DNA from: Oxyruncus cristatus
Taxonomy: Eukaryota > Chordata > Aves > Passeriformes > Cotingidae
Length of the DNA: 64,000 nt
Direction of reading: 5' to 3'
Assembly (NCBI GenBank): GCA_013399855.1
Contig: VXAY01006198.1
Location: 26,927-90,926 of the forward strand
Position numbers and translations under genes: made by a program. This document shows, piece after piece, positions 26,440 to 39,300 of the stretch; the stretch's first letter is position 1, and each line of letters begins with the position of its first letter. A model generated the notes under the pieces. It saw only the letters and a list, made by a program, of their open reading frames with translations. It did not search any database and had not been told where the DNA came from.

Positions 26440-28590
26440 TATTTTCTATTGATATTTAAGGAATAAAAACCCAAAGCACAATAACTTTTGCAGGTTATAT
26501 TTTTACTTATTGAAAATGAAATATCTGGTTGCACATTTATTAACTAATACTGTGTAAACAGAAGCCTTCCTAAGTACATATTAATCTCTGCAGTTTACTA
26601 AAGGCTTTCAGTATGTCTGGATTGCTTTTAAGTTAATAGACAGATTAGAAGACAAGTAGTTAATATGCTAGGCAAAGTGGAATTTTGTTTGTTTTCCTCT
26701 CAATGCCATTATTTGTGTCTTCATTTTTTCCGCAGTGCAAGTGTTCAGCACTTTTGCAACTTAAACTCACCAGCAGACAGGGAAGAGTTTGCAGCCAATA
26801 TTGGAATATAAGCTTCAGCCTGATTCCCTCCTGTTTCCCCTGTGTGTTGCTGAATATGGGCAAAGGAAGAGCCCATCTCCAGGTTGCTGAGCCTGGGCTG
26901 TCTTGCAGACCCAAACAGACATTAAAATGACAACAAGGAAGCAAGGTAGTCTCGGACCCTTGGGATTACAGCCTGACTAGGGGCTGAGGGTGTGGAGGAA
27001 ATGTCTACAAAGGCTGCAAAAAAGGAATAGAGTCTCAGGGCTACATGAACCTGGGAAGCTGCATTAGTCCCGAATCACAGGATTTGGGTCTGGCAAGCTG
27101 ATTATTCAGCTCTGCAACACTCAGAGCCCAACCATGAACATCATATGAACTTTGATGTTTTTAATGTTGTCCATGGCTGGGCTGTAGTCGGCAGGACTGA
27201 CCCTTTTATGCTCTCGCAGGTCTTTTTTCTGACAGTTTTATGGGCATAAATAGATAAAAATCTTCATCTTAGGAAAAGCATATATTTAGGAATTTTAAGA
27301 TGCTAATTTCATGTTGCCCTAGAGCATTTTCTGCAAATGTTATCATGCACATACTATTACTTGTGATTAAAGCAGAGTATTTTGACTTTAAAGTGGCATC
27401 TTCTGAATAAATGTGTCTTCAAATGATTTATGCATGCCATTAGGGTTTAGTGCTGGTAGTTGTCCTGGAAAGCCTGATCTGGTCTTTCAAGAGTTGCCTT
27501 AGCTTTATCAGTCCATTTACATGTGGTCATATTTCAGCCTCCAGGAGCTTTAAAATGTTTAGTACACAGAACACAAATTTAAGCCTGTGTTTGTTTTTAT
27601 TGGTGGAACCTCTTTCCTTTCTTCAACATTCTCAAATGTTCCCTGGTTTAAGTAGAGTTATCTAAGGTAATCCACTCCTGCCCTTACCAGGGATATTCCA
27701 CTTTGTTCATAAGCACATAACATAACTCTAGTCCCCAGTGATTTCATTGTGAAATTAAAACCCAGACACTCATCCAGATGTCTTAGAAGATAAGGGCAGG
27801 CCTAATCCGTATGTCACAGAGGACTTGAGGAGCAGGAATTCACCTATACATCATCACGTTGTTATTAGCCTGGACCATGGCAAGCCCAACACAAACATTT
27901 TCCACAGGGCTTGCATTCAGGCTTGGCAGTGTTAAGAAAATACCCTCCAGCAATGTGTTATTTTAGGCTGAAACAAAAGTAGACATGAATGGCAAGAGGA
28001 ACAGAGAAGTATTGTTTTTATTTTCAATGTGAACCCATAACTTGTGTTAAATGAAAATCTAACCAACTAAGATGTAAATACCATCGTGTTCAAATGAGCT
28101 ATCAAATATCAACACATTTATTTTGTGATGGAGCACTGATGCTTGTCTTAGGCACTGTGGGAAGGGCAATTTAGATAGTAGAAACCTGTAGAAGCTTTAT
28201 CTGATTAAAACTGATATGATGATTGATTTTGACAGAGAGAAATCACTTCTATTGCAAAAAAAATTAAGGCAACAAAAAAATTGTGCATTTGTCATTAATA
28301 TGAATGGTGGCACTGAAATTAGAAACAAAATGTGGGCTTGTGAAGAAGCAAAACTTTACCTGTTGTTTTCATGGTTCTTCCACAGAAGTCACCCCCAAAA
28401 CTGCCATAGTTATTTTATAAAATCCATGAAAAACTCCTAAGGTAAGGATGAGAACCCACCTCTTCAGGAGGTGACCTAGCCTGCACAGCCTCCCATTTCT
28501 GTCTGTTCCTGCCCTCACTTGCTGCTTCTCCATCTTGCCTGGGAGCGCTCCCAAAAGTGTGTAGAAGGATGCTACAGGATAAGAACGGGG
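26440..28590. other. Unique non-coding sequence, no gene seen
   Basis: Frames reach only 94 codons and are unrecognised. The segment 27053-27115 has a faint resemblance to MIR-like SINE sequence but is too weak to call. No tandem repeat or RNA gene was found. Confidence 0.6.
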
Positions 28591-28594
28591 CTGA

Positions 28595-28715
28595 GTTTGT
28601 GATTAAAGCATTAAACTGGGAGTTAGCTGGTTTGGATTCAGCTCCTGCCTGTGCCACAGATGTTCTGCATAGCTAGCCATGGCATGCTCTGTTTTTGACA
28701 AAATTCATCCCTGTG
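28595..28715 (+). mobile_element. MIR-like (CORE/tRNA-derived) SINE relic
   Basis: The order TTAAAGCATTAAACTGGGAG, then GGTTTGGATTCAGCTCC, then TGCCACAGA, then a degraded 'CCATGGCA...' follows the sense order of a MIR-type SINE: 'aaagcactggactgggag', a B-box 'ggttcgattccc', 'tgccac', and 'ccttgggcaag'. The tRNA-derived B-box portion lies at 28629-28645. Old MIR-like SINEs persist at low copy in bird genomes. Percentage identity was not computed, and the 3' half is weak. This matters because the B-box-like string could otherwise be mistaken for a tRNA gene. Confidence 0.65.
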
Positions 28716-28719
28716 CCGA

Positions 28720-29545
28720 GAGCCAGCTAGAGGCTTGGATGCTGCCTGATGCTGGGAGACAAACGAGGCTTACCCACAGTGGTTGAGCATTATACAAGTA
28801 TATTTAGAAAACTCTAATGGCATGTAAGCTTTGTGGTGTCCTTCAGCAGAGGGCTGAACTTCTTGTTTACAGCCAGTGCCTCAGCGCTCCCTCCCACCAA
28901 GAAGGAAAACTGCAAGGTTTTTCACATTAAGATTTGTGAAATACTGCTGTAATGTAAGGGACACTTAAGGGCACGTCTGTTAGAAGGAAAGCCTACAGCT
29001 TTCAAGTGAGCTGTCCAGATTTTATGCACCACAAGCGTGAAGAAATGCCCCAGAAAAAATCTTCAGAAACAAAGGAAAAAGCTGTATTAACAAATTCTGC
29101 GGGTTGTTTTTTTGCTGTTTGTTCCCCCCCCTCCTTTTTTTTAAAAATGAATATCAACAGTAAATTCATGCAAATGTATTTATGAAAATCAAGACTAGAA
29201 GAAAGAGATTCAGGCAGGACAGAGAAACACTTTCTAAAGTGAAATGTGGCTTTGATATTTTTGTTTTGGGAAGTGATCCAGGTTGCCCTAACAGAAAGCA
29301 GAGACGCTTTGCGGCTGGGGTCTCTTTGTGCACAATGTAATGGCAAAGCAGTTCAAGACCAGTTCATCTGTGTGAAAATATGACCCTGTATGAGTCTGGA
29401 GGTCAATGAAACCACTGTTGATCTGCTCAGGGCATGCTGGTCACTGCTTTGGGGTCACTTTGATTTATGTGCTTGGATTTTCCACTTTCTGAAGAATAAA
29501 ACATGGGTAACTGTCTCTTAGTTAACTCTCATTTGTTGCTGGCAG
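28720..29545. other. Unique non-coding sequence, no gene seen
   Basis: No recognisable coding or RNA gene. A C/T-rich patch lies at about 29124-29144. The segment ends in a 17-base T run at 29550-29566, just before the hairpin region. Confidence 0.6.
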
Positions 29546-29614
29546 CATGTTTTTTTTTTTTTTTTTAGAAATATGCATTACATGAAAAATCTGACTAATG
29601 TAAGGATAAAGAGA

Positions 29615-29697
29615 CACCTTTATGAAAGATGAATCTACTCACAGAGATAATTTTTTTCTAATTATCACTATGAACAGATTCATCTTTCATAAAGGTG
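29615..29697. other. 83-nt hairpin with a perfect 22-bp outer stem
   Basis: Bases 29615-29636 are the exact reverse complement of 29676-29697, giving 22 uninterrupted pairs. Inside, 29639-29641 pairs with 29671-29673, 29643-29644 with 29668-29669, and 29646-29652 with 29660-29666. The terminal loop is seven bases (29653-29659). In all 34 pairs form over 38 positions per arm. Pairing stops sharply outside the 22-bp arm (A opposite A at 29614/29698). The size suits a pre-miRNA or a tiny palindromic transposon, but no target-site duplication is visible. There is no basal stem below the perfect arm, which is unusual for a Drosha substrate. A replication template switch would also make such a structure. 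Confidence 0.85.
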
Positions 29698-29699
29698 AA

Positions 29700-31980
29700 A
29701 ACCACAGCTTTTGATTTCTTTTTTTTGTTTGTTTCTTTTAAGCAATATACAAGCTTCCCACCTCTCTCTGATATTTAAATATCTCTTTATTATGTTCTAA
29801 GTGTTTAACAGATTTAAGTTTCTACAGATTTGCTTTTAAGATGCTCATGTGAAGGATGGAATTGATGGTTATATCATTTAATGGAAGGGATAGTTGAGGC
29901 AGAGGCAGAATCAGCTAAAAGAAATCTGCAGCAAACCAGAAAGTTAATAATCATTTACTTCCCTAACTCCTCCTATCAGACTTCAAAAGTAAAATGAGTG
30001 GAAGCTTTAAATGTGCTTTCTTAGTACAAGAATTGCAACTGCTTCCCTGCTGAGATGTCTTGGGAGTGTTGCCACTGGTTGTCACCACTCCACAGAGAAT
30101 TTAACCTTCAATACTTCTAGAAGTCTGGCAGGGATTTCCATGCCTTCATGATGACTCTGGGCACCAGGGCTGGAACGATTTCCTGCTCATTTTACTGGCA
30201 GAAATTGGTACCAAATCACTTCCCACTATACAGCTCAGCATGGTGAGAGAGGTGGAGATACAGGGCTCTGCTAGAGCAATCAGGAGGCACTGCACACCTT
30301 GCCTCTGACACGAGGGAGATGGGACAAAATGTCATCTCAGCTGACACCAAAAATTTTTTTCCCTTACTTGTTTCACATCATTAATTTCAGTGCAATTAAC
30401 ACAGGGGGGCATCTGAGTCAATTTATGTGAACTTTTTTTTTTCTGCTTTTCTGTCAGACCTTCAACAGTTTTGGCTCCAGTGTCACTTGTTCCACTGGTG
30501 TAAACAGTCTTCCCTGTACTGGCTGCTATTCTAAGTACTTCTATCAACTGTTATTCTCTTACTGGTATCAAATTCCTTAATTTGTCCTATAAGACTCTTT
30601 AACTCCTTGAAAATTAAAAAATAAAAACTCTTAAAGAAGGCTGCTGCCACCTGCTTTGCATGTGACTGCTGAGAGCTAGCACCTAGGACCAGACACTCAC
30701 GAGGCCACGTGGCTTGGAGCTGCTCACACGGTGCATCAGAAAGTCCATTTTTATTAATGCTGATGGAATTTTGCCTTGTACTTCCCTCTGTCTCTGTGAT
30801 TGGGTAAATTTAAAATATACCCGTGCTTTGACTTGCTTCATCTCATGGGAGTTAGTTCAAATAAATTTGTGGCTACAAGGGAAAATTTGTGTAATTTATG
30901 GAGGGAAGAACAGGGGTAAATACTGCAGAAGTGTAACATATTTTTTTGTTATTAATACTTTCTTTCAGACAAACTGTTTAGTCAGGGTTGTATCTGCAGA
31001 AGTGTTCAGAAAGCATGAATGAGCAGTCGAGAAAATGTGAAGTCACTCTGTTCAGATACAAACACAATTTCACTGACTCTTCCATTATTCAACCTACATA
31101 TCAGCTTAGTAACAAAATTTGAATGTGAGTAAAGAAACATCACCTTTAAGACTGTGCTCTAACTTCACCATTGTATTTCTTGTACCCTTTGTTAGGGAGT
31201 TCTACAAAAACCCAAAACACTGTCTTTTGTATGGTCTATGAACAAAACATAGGGCTGGAGAGGCCACATTTATGAAATGTTCAACTTGCCTCTCACCACT
31301 TGTTCCTTGGAATAACTGCTTCACAAGCCTTCTCCTTCAAGACATCCTAAAGGCTGTTTAATGCTCTCTTAGTTGCCATTTCTGTCAGCACTCAGCACTG
31401 TGAAGAGTTGCTGAACTAAACCATATTAGCAGGTCTTTACAATTATTTGTAAATGTTGGGATACTCAGAAGATTATTGCACTGGTACATTGCCTTTGGTG
31501 CCTGAGGGGAGCACAAATTATATCTTATCTGCAGGAATAGCACTGAGGAGCCGTCTCATGAGATGCCATGGTGCTCAAGCCCCTTCCAATCCCATCACTG
31601 GGATTGTCAGGGTACAATTTATATCAGTGAGCAGAATGGACAGAGCCTCTAACGTTAGAGTTTGGTATGAATCTAATGCATGGGAAATGGATTTTTTTTC
31701 CTTAAGTGGATAAAAATATCTTCTCATCTGAAACCTTAAACTGATGGCATTTCAGAATTCCATTTGGAGAGATGGAAAAATAGATGATCTGTGTTTTTTA
31801 AAACTCCTTCTGATAGCTGGTGCTTCTTGCCTATACAGTTTGTTGAAGTCCTACTGACACAAAGCGTTTCAAACTTTTGGCTATATATCTGGCTCCAGAA
31901 AGGTTTGTTTATAATCATCTGTATTTAAGAAAAACTGCTGTTTTTTGTGAAACTTTCTAGTTCAGGATGGTCAGGACTGA
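29700..31980. other. Unique non-coding sequence, no gene seen
   Basis: Frames up to 102 codons occur and none is recognisable. T-rich patches near 29719 and 30434 are the only low-complexity features. Nothing else can be supported. Confidence 0.6.
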
Positions 31981-31987
31981 AACCTGG

Positions 31988-32135
31988 AAGTTAGGCTCCT
32001 AAAATTTGAAGAAGTGGTCCAGTTTTCAAAGGTACTGAGCAACCTCTGAGTGCCGTGGAAATTGTCTAGGATTTAAACCTCTGGGAAAAGGCCAGGCTGG
32101 TTGTTTTGTAACCTAAATTTAAGCTCCTGTGTACT
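31988..32135. mobile_element. Decayed palindromic DNA-element relic
   Basis: The string GAAGTTAGGCTCCTAAAATT, followed by AAGTGGTCCAGTTTTCAAAG and GTACTGAGCA, follows the order of a common sauropsid repeat I recall ('aagttaggcacctaaat', 'aagtggcctgattttcaaag', 'gtgctgagcacc'). Beyond it, 32107-32130 (ACCTAAATTTAAGCTCC) has the inverted-arm style of the same element. Arms are strongly decayed. The likely class is a non-autonomous palindromic DNA transposon; the family is not named because no library could be searched. Confidence 0.5.
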
Positions 32136-32139
32136 AAAA

Positions 32140-35100
32140 ATGCCAAGGAAGAAATATCCCAAATCACAAGCCAGTTCTTTAAAAAGAGACATACTTTTAA
32201 CAACTACTTAATTGAAAGGAAAGCTTATTTTCAGTACGATAGGAACACATTCATAGTTGTGGTTGTGCCATCTTGTAATTTGCAACTTAAAAGGATGTCA
32301 ATTGTTGCATAATTCTGCTGGCCGGTGAACCATTTACCCTGGCTGCTAAGATGGAAATTAAAATTAATTTTATTATTTATAGTTTATAGTAAATATGTAT
32401 ATTTATTTATTTTCTATCTGCTGCTGGGAGATCCTGAGTGACCTGCTGGTGTACTTTACGGATCTGGGGAAGGGAAAGATTGACGGCTGTTAAACACTCT
32501 CAGCTCTCCTGTGCCAGGGCATTGCAACGAGAGGTGGTGGGGAGCTTCCACCTGACTGTAATATGAGAAACTCTCAATGCTGTGTGCACTGCCCATGGTG
32601 GAGGCTGAAAATTTAGGGCATTATCTCACCAAAGAGCCTCACTGATACAGGTTTCACTTGAGACTGCAGGTTCTAACTCATTCTAAGGGCAGCAGGAGGG
32701 GCTTCCTACCCATAACAGGAGTGAAATCCTGCCTCACTCCTGCTGGGGCTTTGCTGTGGCGTTTGGTGAAGGCAGATTTCATCACTGGATGGTGTATCCT
32801 GACATGGGTGTGGGAGAGTGTGAGCTGAGCTGGAGCATGGGAACCATGAGCAGGGCAGCAACCTGGAGGCTGTCGTGTGTTGTAGAGAGAAGGGGCACCT
32901 GGGAGGGAGTGGGGATGGGGAGAATCATTTCTTTGTGCAAATGCTGCCTAAAAAGAGATCCCTTGAGTGGCAAAAGGGTTTTAATGTGTGAGGTCTAATT
33001 TTCTGTCTATATTTCCTTATGTTTGGGTTTGCTTAATTATACTTTATGATATATGAGGATGATGGTTTGTTCTCAGCTAGGGTAACAACTGTTACAATAC
33101 AGAATCAGAGTGTAATTTGCAGTGGAAGTGACCTCAGCAGAACTGGTCCTTTTGGACTGATCAGAGATTGATGCAGTGGGGCCACAGAAAAATGTTGACT
33201 TCACTTTTAGGACCATCATCCTCAGAAAGAGTGTATGACTTTTGTTTTTCTTTTCTTTTCCATTTAATTGTTAGTAAAGTCATTGAGATACCAGAATAAA
33301 ATTCATGTTCAAGGCATGTCCACAGGCATTGATGTGTATTTCCAAAATCACACCAGCACAAGTTAACTTTCCATTCCCCTGTCTTATGATCTCGTTTCCC
33401 AGTGCTGGCTCCTGTGTGACATTAGAACAGCTGCAGTAAGAGACCATAGAACCATTTTTTTTTTGACAAGAAACAGAATTACACTGGCATCTCGACTGAC
33501 TTTTTCCTCTCTCAATAAAACAGGTCTGCTCTTTTAAGAAGTTTGGGTAAACTGCTACAGGCCAGTGATAGCTGCTGTGATTTTATAACTGGGGAAAGTT
33601 TCACTCACTGCAGTTCTGTGACCTCAGTGAAATCAATGGTGTTGGATCAGGGTAGAAGAAGTTTGTTGCAATGATTTTAAAACGTCCAACACATGTCTGT
33701 GTGAAGGCTGGGGGCTGACCATGCTAGTTTTCTGAAGCAAGTTTTTGTTGTTTCCTGGCTCTCTTCAGGAGAGGAACTGTAATAAACAGTTCAGGTTCCT
33801 GAAATTTATTCAAAGGAAATATATAGACTGATGTGCATTAAAAAAAAATAGCATTTTTGTTTTTAAATGAAAGGCAGAGAGACCAAGGATGCTAATCCTA
33901 ATGTTCTGGCTGCTCTGCAGATTTTATTGCACAACTTAAAGGTGTGTTTTTCTGTTTTTGTGGTGCTGGTTGCATTGGTAAGGAAGCAACATGGAATTCA
34001 CCTCAGGTGAAGTTATAAGTGAGACATGCTTATCCAGAAATGCCCTCCTTCCAAGCAGAGTGTACTTGCCTGGCCTATATTTACCCAAAAGAAATGTGCC
34101 CAAACTTTCTGAACCAGAAGTAGATGTGTCACCCCAAGGCCAGGACTGAAGAGCAGAGGCCATCCTGTGACTGCGGGATTTTGCACGGGATGGCCCCAGG
34201 CTGGCCCTTGATCCCGTTGGATCATTTCTTGCCAGGTCCACAGGGTCTTTCCAGCCACGGTGGAATGGCTCTCATGTCCTGTTTGATTTTTGTCTCAGGA
34301 TTGTTGAGTTTGCCCATTCAAGCTTTCTATGTTTGATGATTTCCACAAACTCCCCAGCTTCTAGATTCATATGAGAAGCCTAGATATCACTAAAAGTTTT
34401 CAGGCTTTGTAGGGATAGAAAAAAGCTTCTGAGTGTGAATTTCAAATGCAGACTTCACAAACAAATACAATGAACATTTGTATTAACTGAGTTTAAACAT
34501 TTCCTGGGTTTCTAGGGCATCATTTCTGACATCTGGCTACTGGAGGTTTGCAGCACTGCCGCTGACTCCCTGTGCATTCAGGATGCATTTGTGTTGCTCG
34601 GTTTGATACAATCCTGGGAGACTTATTTCTACTCTCTGTGTATTTAGGTACAACCTGGGCAAAGCAAGAGAATCTATTTTTCATTTTATGGTTTTTCTTG
34701 CCCCTTACTTTAGCTTCAACCTTTCTACCTTTTAGGATACTAATTTGGCTAGAATTCTGGAAAACACATTCACTGCTGAGTATAATTATTGGTGATAAAT
34801 TGTGCAAATCACTCTGAATAAGTGTGTACAAATTGACACTGGATGGACTGGAGGGATGTTTTGACAGTAGTGTGTAAAGAATTACAAAAAAAATTACAAC
34901 ATGTTATAATTTTGAATCTGCATGCATTTTGTGAATGTTTACTTTGCATACATTTTTAAAAAAATTTTCTTCTGGTGTCACACATATGTTGCCTCCTCTT
35001 GAAAACAGAGGAGGAATTTAAAGCTTTCTGTGAATTTTGAAAACAAAAAAGTTTTTATTTCTATTGTGAAAGACCTTGGTTAGTGCTGTTATGGAAAGTA

Positions 35101-36235
35101 ACAAGTGATTAAGGTTGACATCTGAAGGCCAATGATGTGAAACCAGTTTTGCCATAGGACACAATTTTACTGACTTCTACTTTAATTTTTAATTTCTGAT
35201 TAATAGGAAGATATGTACTAATTTCTGGATTGTGGCCAAAAAAAAATCTGAAGTCTTGTAAATTCTATTTTACAAGCTTTCTAAAAGCAAAAAGACAAGA
35301 ACCTTTTTCTCCACCCAGGTAAATGTGTGACTATAATACCGGTAAAAGGATCCTTGAAGTGTTTTCCTTCCCATGCACAGAAGTCACTTAAGTATAAGGC
35401 ACTAAAGAGCCACACCTGAGAGATCCAAGGTGATTTTTTTGTTTGTGCTTTTCTGGAATTTTTTTGTTTCAGGAGTGTTTGTCTAATAGTGCATGGTTGA
35501 AGTGACCCTCTTAAATCTACCATTAAAACTTGAAATGACACAAGCCTGAATCATGCAAGCAAAAGGGCATTGCCTTGAATTTGTGTGCAGAACACCCAGA
35601 AAATAGTTTCAATCATTAGATATGTTCCCAAATACTACAGGTGTGTCGTTGTAGACCACAGTCTGAACATGTCTCCCTTCCCTCCTTCCTGACAGTAGAC
35701 TCATATTGGAGCAAGTCCAGTGCTTTAATGAATTACAAACCTGTAAAATATTTCTTTCCCTCTACCTGTGGTAACTGCTCTTTAACCTGGCAGCAAGACT
35801 AGGTACAAATAGGCACTTGGGGGCTGTTCGTGGGGAAATATGCTGTGTGTGGAAACAGGGGCTGTGCCACAGAGCCAGGCACTGCACCCTGGCCACGCAC
35901 TGGGACGTGGTGCCAAAGGATGGGGAGAACCCCACGGCAGTGCTTGATGCCAAGCACGTGTGCAGGAGCTTCTTGCCAGAGCAGGTGGGCAAGAATAACC
36001 TCAGCTGGGAGCAGGAGAGAGGGCTCACGCAGGGAAAGACATTCCTGGCACTTCTCCTCCTGCACTGCACAGGGAGAGCAGCGCCAAACAACACATGCGC
36101 TGTTGGCATCTCCAGTTACTTCTACTTGTGTAAGCCAGGAACCATTTCTCTGAAGGCAATGACGCCTCATTAACATTAAACTGACGTGAATAAAAGGCAA
36201 CTGGGACATATATGTTTCCATACCTTTATACCACT
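32140..36235. other. Unique non-coding sequence, no gene seen
   Basis: Overlapping frames in a GC-richer patch at about 35800-36220 reach 140 codons (minus) and 118 codons (plus) but resemble nothing known. The patch looks like ordinary GC-rich spacer. 33620-33651 (CAGTGAAATCAATGG and following) resembles one arm of the palindromic repeats seen elsewhere, without a clear partner. No splice-linked exon chain was found. Confidence 0.6.
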
Positions 36236-36238
36236 GGG

Positions 36239-36340
36239 TCTGATTCTACTTTTGTTCACACCGGTTTGATATTGATACAGGTCCTCTGGCTTTCATGACA
36301 TGAATCTGTGTTTAACCTGGGTCAACAAGATCTCAATCAG
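36239..36340. mobile_element. Decayed ~100-bp palindromic MITE-like relic
   Basis: The left arm starts TCTGATTCTACTTTTGTTCA and continues CACCGGTTTG. The right arm ends AACCTGGGTC then AACAAGATCTCAATCAG, an imperfect reverse complement of the left (outer CTGATT/AATCAG exact, inner GTT.AC..GGTT matched). From memory, the left arm resembles a common sauropsid repeat arm 'tgattctgctctcacttacaccggt'. Two facing, decayed arms about 45 bp apart support a palindromic non-autonomous DNA transposon. Confidence 0.5.
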
Positions 36341-36344
36341 CTTC

Positions 36345-39300
36345 ATTTACTTCAAAAATGTGTGCCCAGAGCTGTTGGGAAAGGATGGGTCTGTAAGACA
36401 AGAACAGAAGACGAGAGGTAAAAATAGGAAAGGGATCAAGAAACAGCTCAAGGATGGAGCTTTACATTTCTTGTCTTCGTTTGCCTACAGTTTGTTGCCT
36501 TTGTCAGTGAAAAATGGATGAGATGAAAGAAGGGAATGTCTCTTGAGTTAAAGGTTGTCTTTGGGCTGAGTGAAGCCCTGTGGTAGAAGCATGTTAGTCC
36601 TTCCTCCTTTCCTCATTTCAGCTGTCCTGTGTGTTAGGGGAAAAAAAACACCACTTTTTTTTTTTTTTTCCCAATACAAAATAGGAAAGAACTACAAGGA
36701 AACAGAGCAGAGTATTTTTTCCAGCTTGCCTTAGGGTTTCCTGGAATTTTTGCTACTGTACATTTATTTAAAGTAACCCTATCTGTTTAAATACATGCTG
36801 ATCTTTGGTTGCTCTGAGATCAGAATCAGCCCCGAAGAATGCCTTTTGCTCGCAGTCATTTCTGTATTGTCAGTTCTTCCTCCACACCCCCCGCCACGCT
36901 GACCTCCGGGGTATCAGGTGACAGCAGGATAAACTGCAACACATGTGGTCTGGGCAGGCAGCGAGTTATGATCCGAACCGATACAGAAACTGTGATCTGT
37001 TGTCAATCTCCTCGAGGATGACAAAACAATCTGTTTTCAAATGAAGGTAGATGTAAGATAAATTCTGTGCCTGCTATTATATTTTTCTTGGCATTAACCA
37101 AGTGCTCTAACTGTTTTGTGGCTTTGTCACCACCAATTATGAACTAAAATAACATCATCTGCTGCAAAGTGCTGTGATCCAAAACTCCCATGTCTCTTTG
37201 CAGTGACATTGTGAATAAATAAAATCAGCTCCAATGATTCATTAATACATGTTTAATAAGGCTTTGCAAAGTTATGTCAGACACTTGGAGAGGATGTTTG
37301 GAACTAAAGGCTCAATCCCTCAGTGTCTAACCCAGACGAACTGCCTCCTTAATTTTGCTGAAACAATATGTGCAGCGAAGGGTTTGCTAGAGCTCTGGAA
37401 AGTTTTTTGTTGTGAGCAACATTTAAAAATTCTGTGCAATTGTCATCATTATGTACCCCAAATGAAAACAAGTCTTTTGTAGTGAAACTTAGGACATTAT
37501 GCAATAAACTGAAATTTATTGTTTAATTCTCCAACCAAGCAATTGCATAGCAAATGGAATTAATTAAAATTTTTTGTTGGCTGTCTCAATTTCCCAATAA
37601 ACATATTTTTATTTGAGCAATGTGTGTATGTGAAAATATTTCAAGAAAAAATAAATAATTCAAGTAGAACAGCTTTCTTGTAAATTACACTGCAATTTTT
37701 TTTCCTTAAATGTAATTTATATCAGACTCATTTGTTAGAACTGGTAAGATACTTATAGCTTTTGAAAAAGGTAAAATCATTTCATTTTTTATTGTCTAGA
37801 CTATATATAAGCCATTGCTAATTAATACTGCTCTTTCTGGTGACTTTGCAGCAGGCAAAGCAGGCAAACTCAAACAAACCAATTATAAATGATTTTTCAA
37901 TGTAAACTTTTAACAGTGTAGCCTGAGGGCTTGCTCAACATAAAAGTGCAATTTAGAAAACATAAGTTTTAACTAAGGTCAGGATATATCAGGCAATGAT
38001 GGATGTACATGTAAAAACATCTGACTGTGGAATGACAACGTTTTCTTCAAGACTAAGCAAAATGTTGGTGGCAGTGATAAGCAGAATGAAAAATAGCCTT
38101 GAATGAAGTGGCCAGAAGTTTTGGATTTGGCATCTGGGTTGCTGGTTTGTGTGTTTTTTTGAGTGGGTGTTGTTTTGGTTTTCTTCAATGTTTTGCAAAT
38201 CGGAGTTCCCTGGATGCTGCAAGCAGTAGAGTCTAAGTTTTAGGCATATATTCTACAGCAGGCCTATGAGAAAGTATCAAACTTCTAAACACCATCTGCT
38301 GTCTTGGGTCTCAGGCAGAAACTGGCCCTCTTTTCTTCTGGTCCCAGCTGCTAGAGCAGAGCCCCTTGGCTGTGGGAGTGCGCCACACGTGCCCCTCTGC
38401 CTGCGTGGGATGCGGCACTCACTGCTGTCACGGACACAGCTCATCTGGCTCTGTTTCTCCAGCCACTGAATGGAAAATGTCACAGTCCCATGATGCAAAG
38501 CACTGTTCCAGAATATCCCAACACCACAGGTTTAAGCTTGTTCACCATTTTGGAGGAGTAGGTCTGGAGAGAAGATCCCCGTTTGAATAGGTGGTAGTTG
38601 ACTGTTCCACGCTGTCTTTAAGACTCTTCATCCCAACTGTCTGTCTCCCAACAGCCTGAGTGAAGCTGGCACAGGCTCGCATCATGTGCTGTATCTAATT
38701 TGGTAGAAGCAGTCACATGCCCATGGTCCGATCTGTATCACATTTGTATGGCTGAGTCATCTGGTATCAATTCTGGTGGAGTGAAGGCTCCATAGCTGCA
38801 AACCCTCACGTGTTCCTGCAGCTCCTGCTCCTGTCTTGTACAGTTCTGCTGTAACCCTGCTCCTCTGCCCGTTCCCAACTCACCCAACACCTCTTCTGTA
38901 GCTCAGGAATATCTTTTCTGAGACACTTGTGTCACCTTGTCCTGGACACAGCAGTTCAGTAAGTCACACAAAATTTGTGAATGAACCTCTCACTTTTGCT
39001 GTACACAGCATAAGAAATCGGGGGTTATTGATGTATCATTCTCCTTCAAGAAGTCCATAGCTTAGCCTCCCTTCACATGTGGTGTCTCCACAGCCTCTTG
39101 AAAAGAGGATAGAGAATATTGTTTGTTATAAAGCTACTTCCTTCTCTTTTCAGCTGAAAACTGTTGTTCTGGTCATCAACACAGCACCTGCCATGTCTGC
39201 GCCTGGCTCCTCCACTCACAGCGAGTAAGGAAAGACAACCAAAAGCATAACCATGGTTTCACAAAATGTGCAAGGAAACCAGAAAGTGGAGCTGGGTCAC

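Noticed and set aside
27053..27115. Possible second MIR-like SINE
   Set aside because: Only scattered short matches and no consistent order of SINE landmarks.
35799..36221. Overlapping 140-, 118-, 115- and 107-codon frames, possible viral or retrogene remnant
   Set aside because: No viral, retrotransposon or cellular protein motif is visible, and all frames are open together because the patch is GC-rich.
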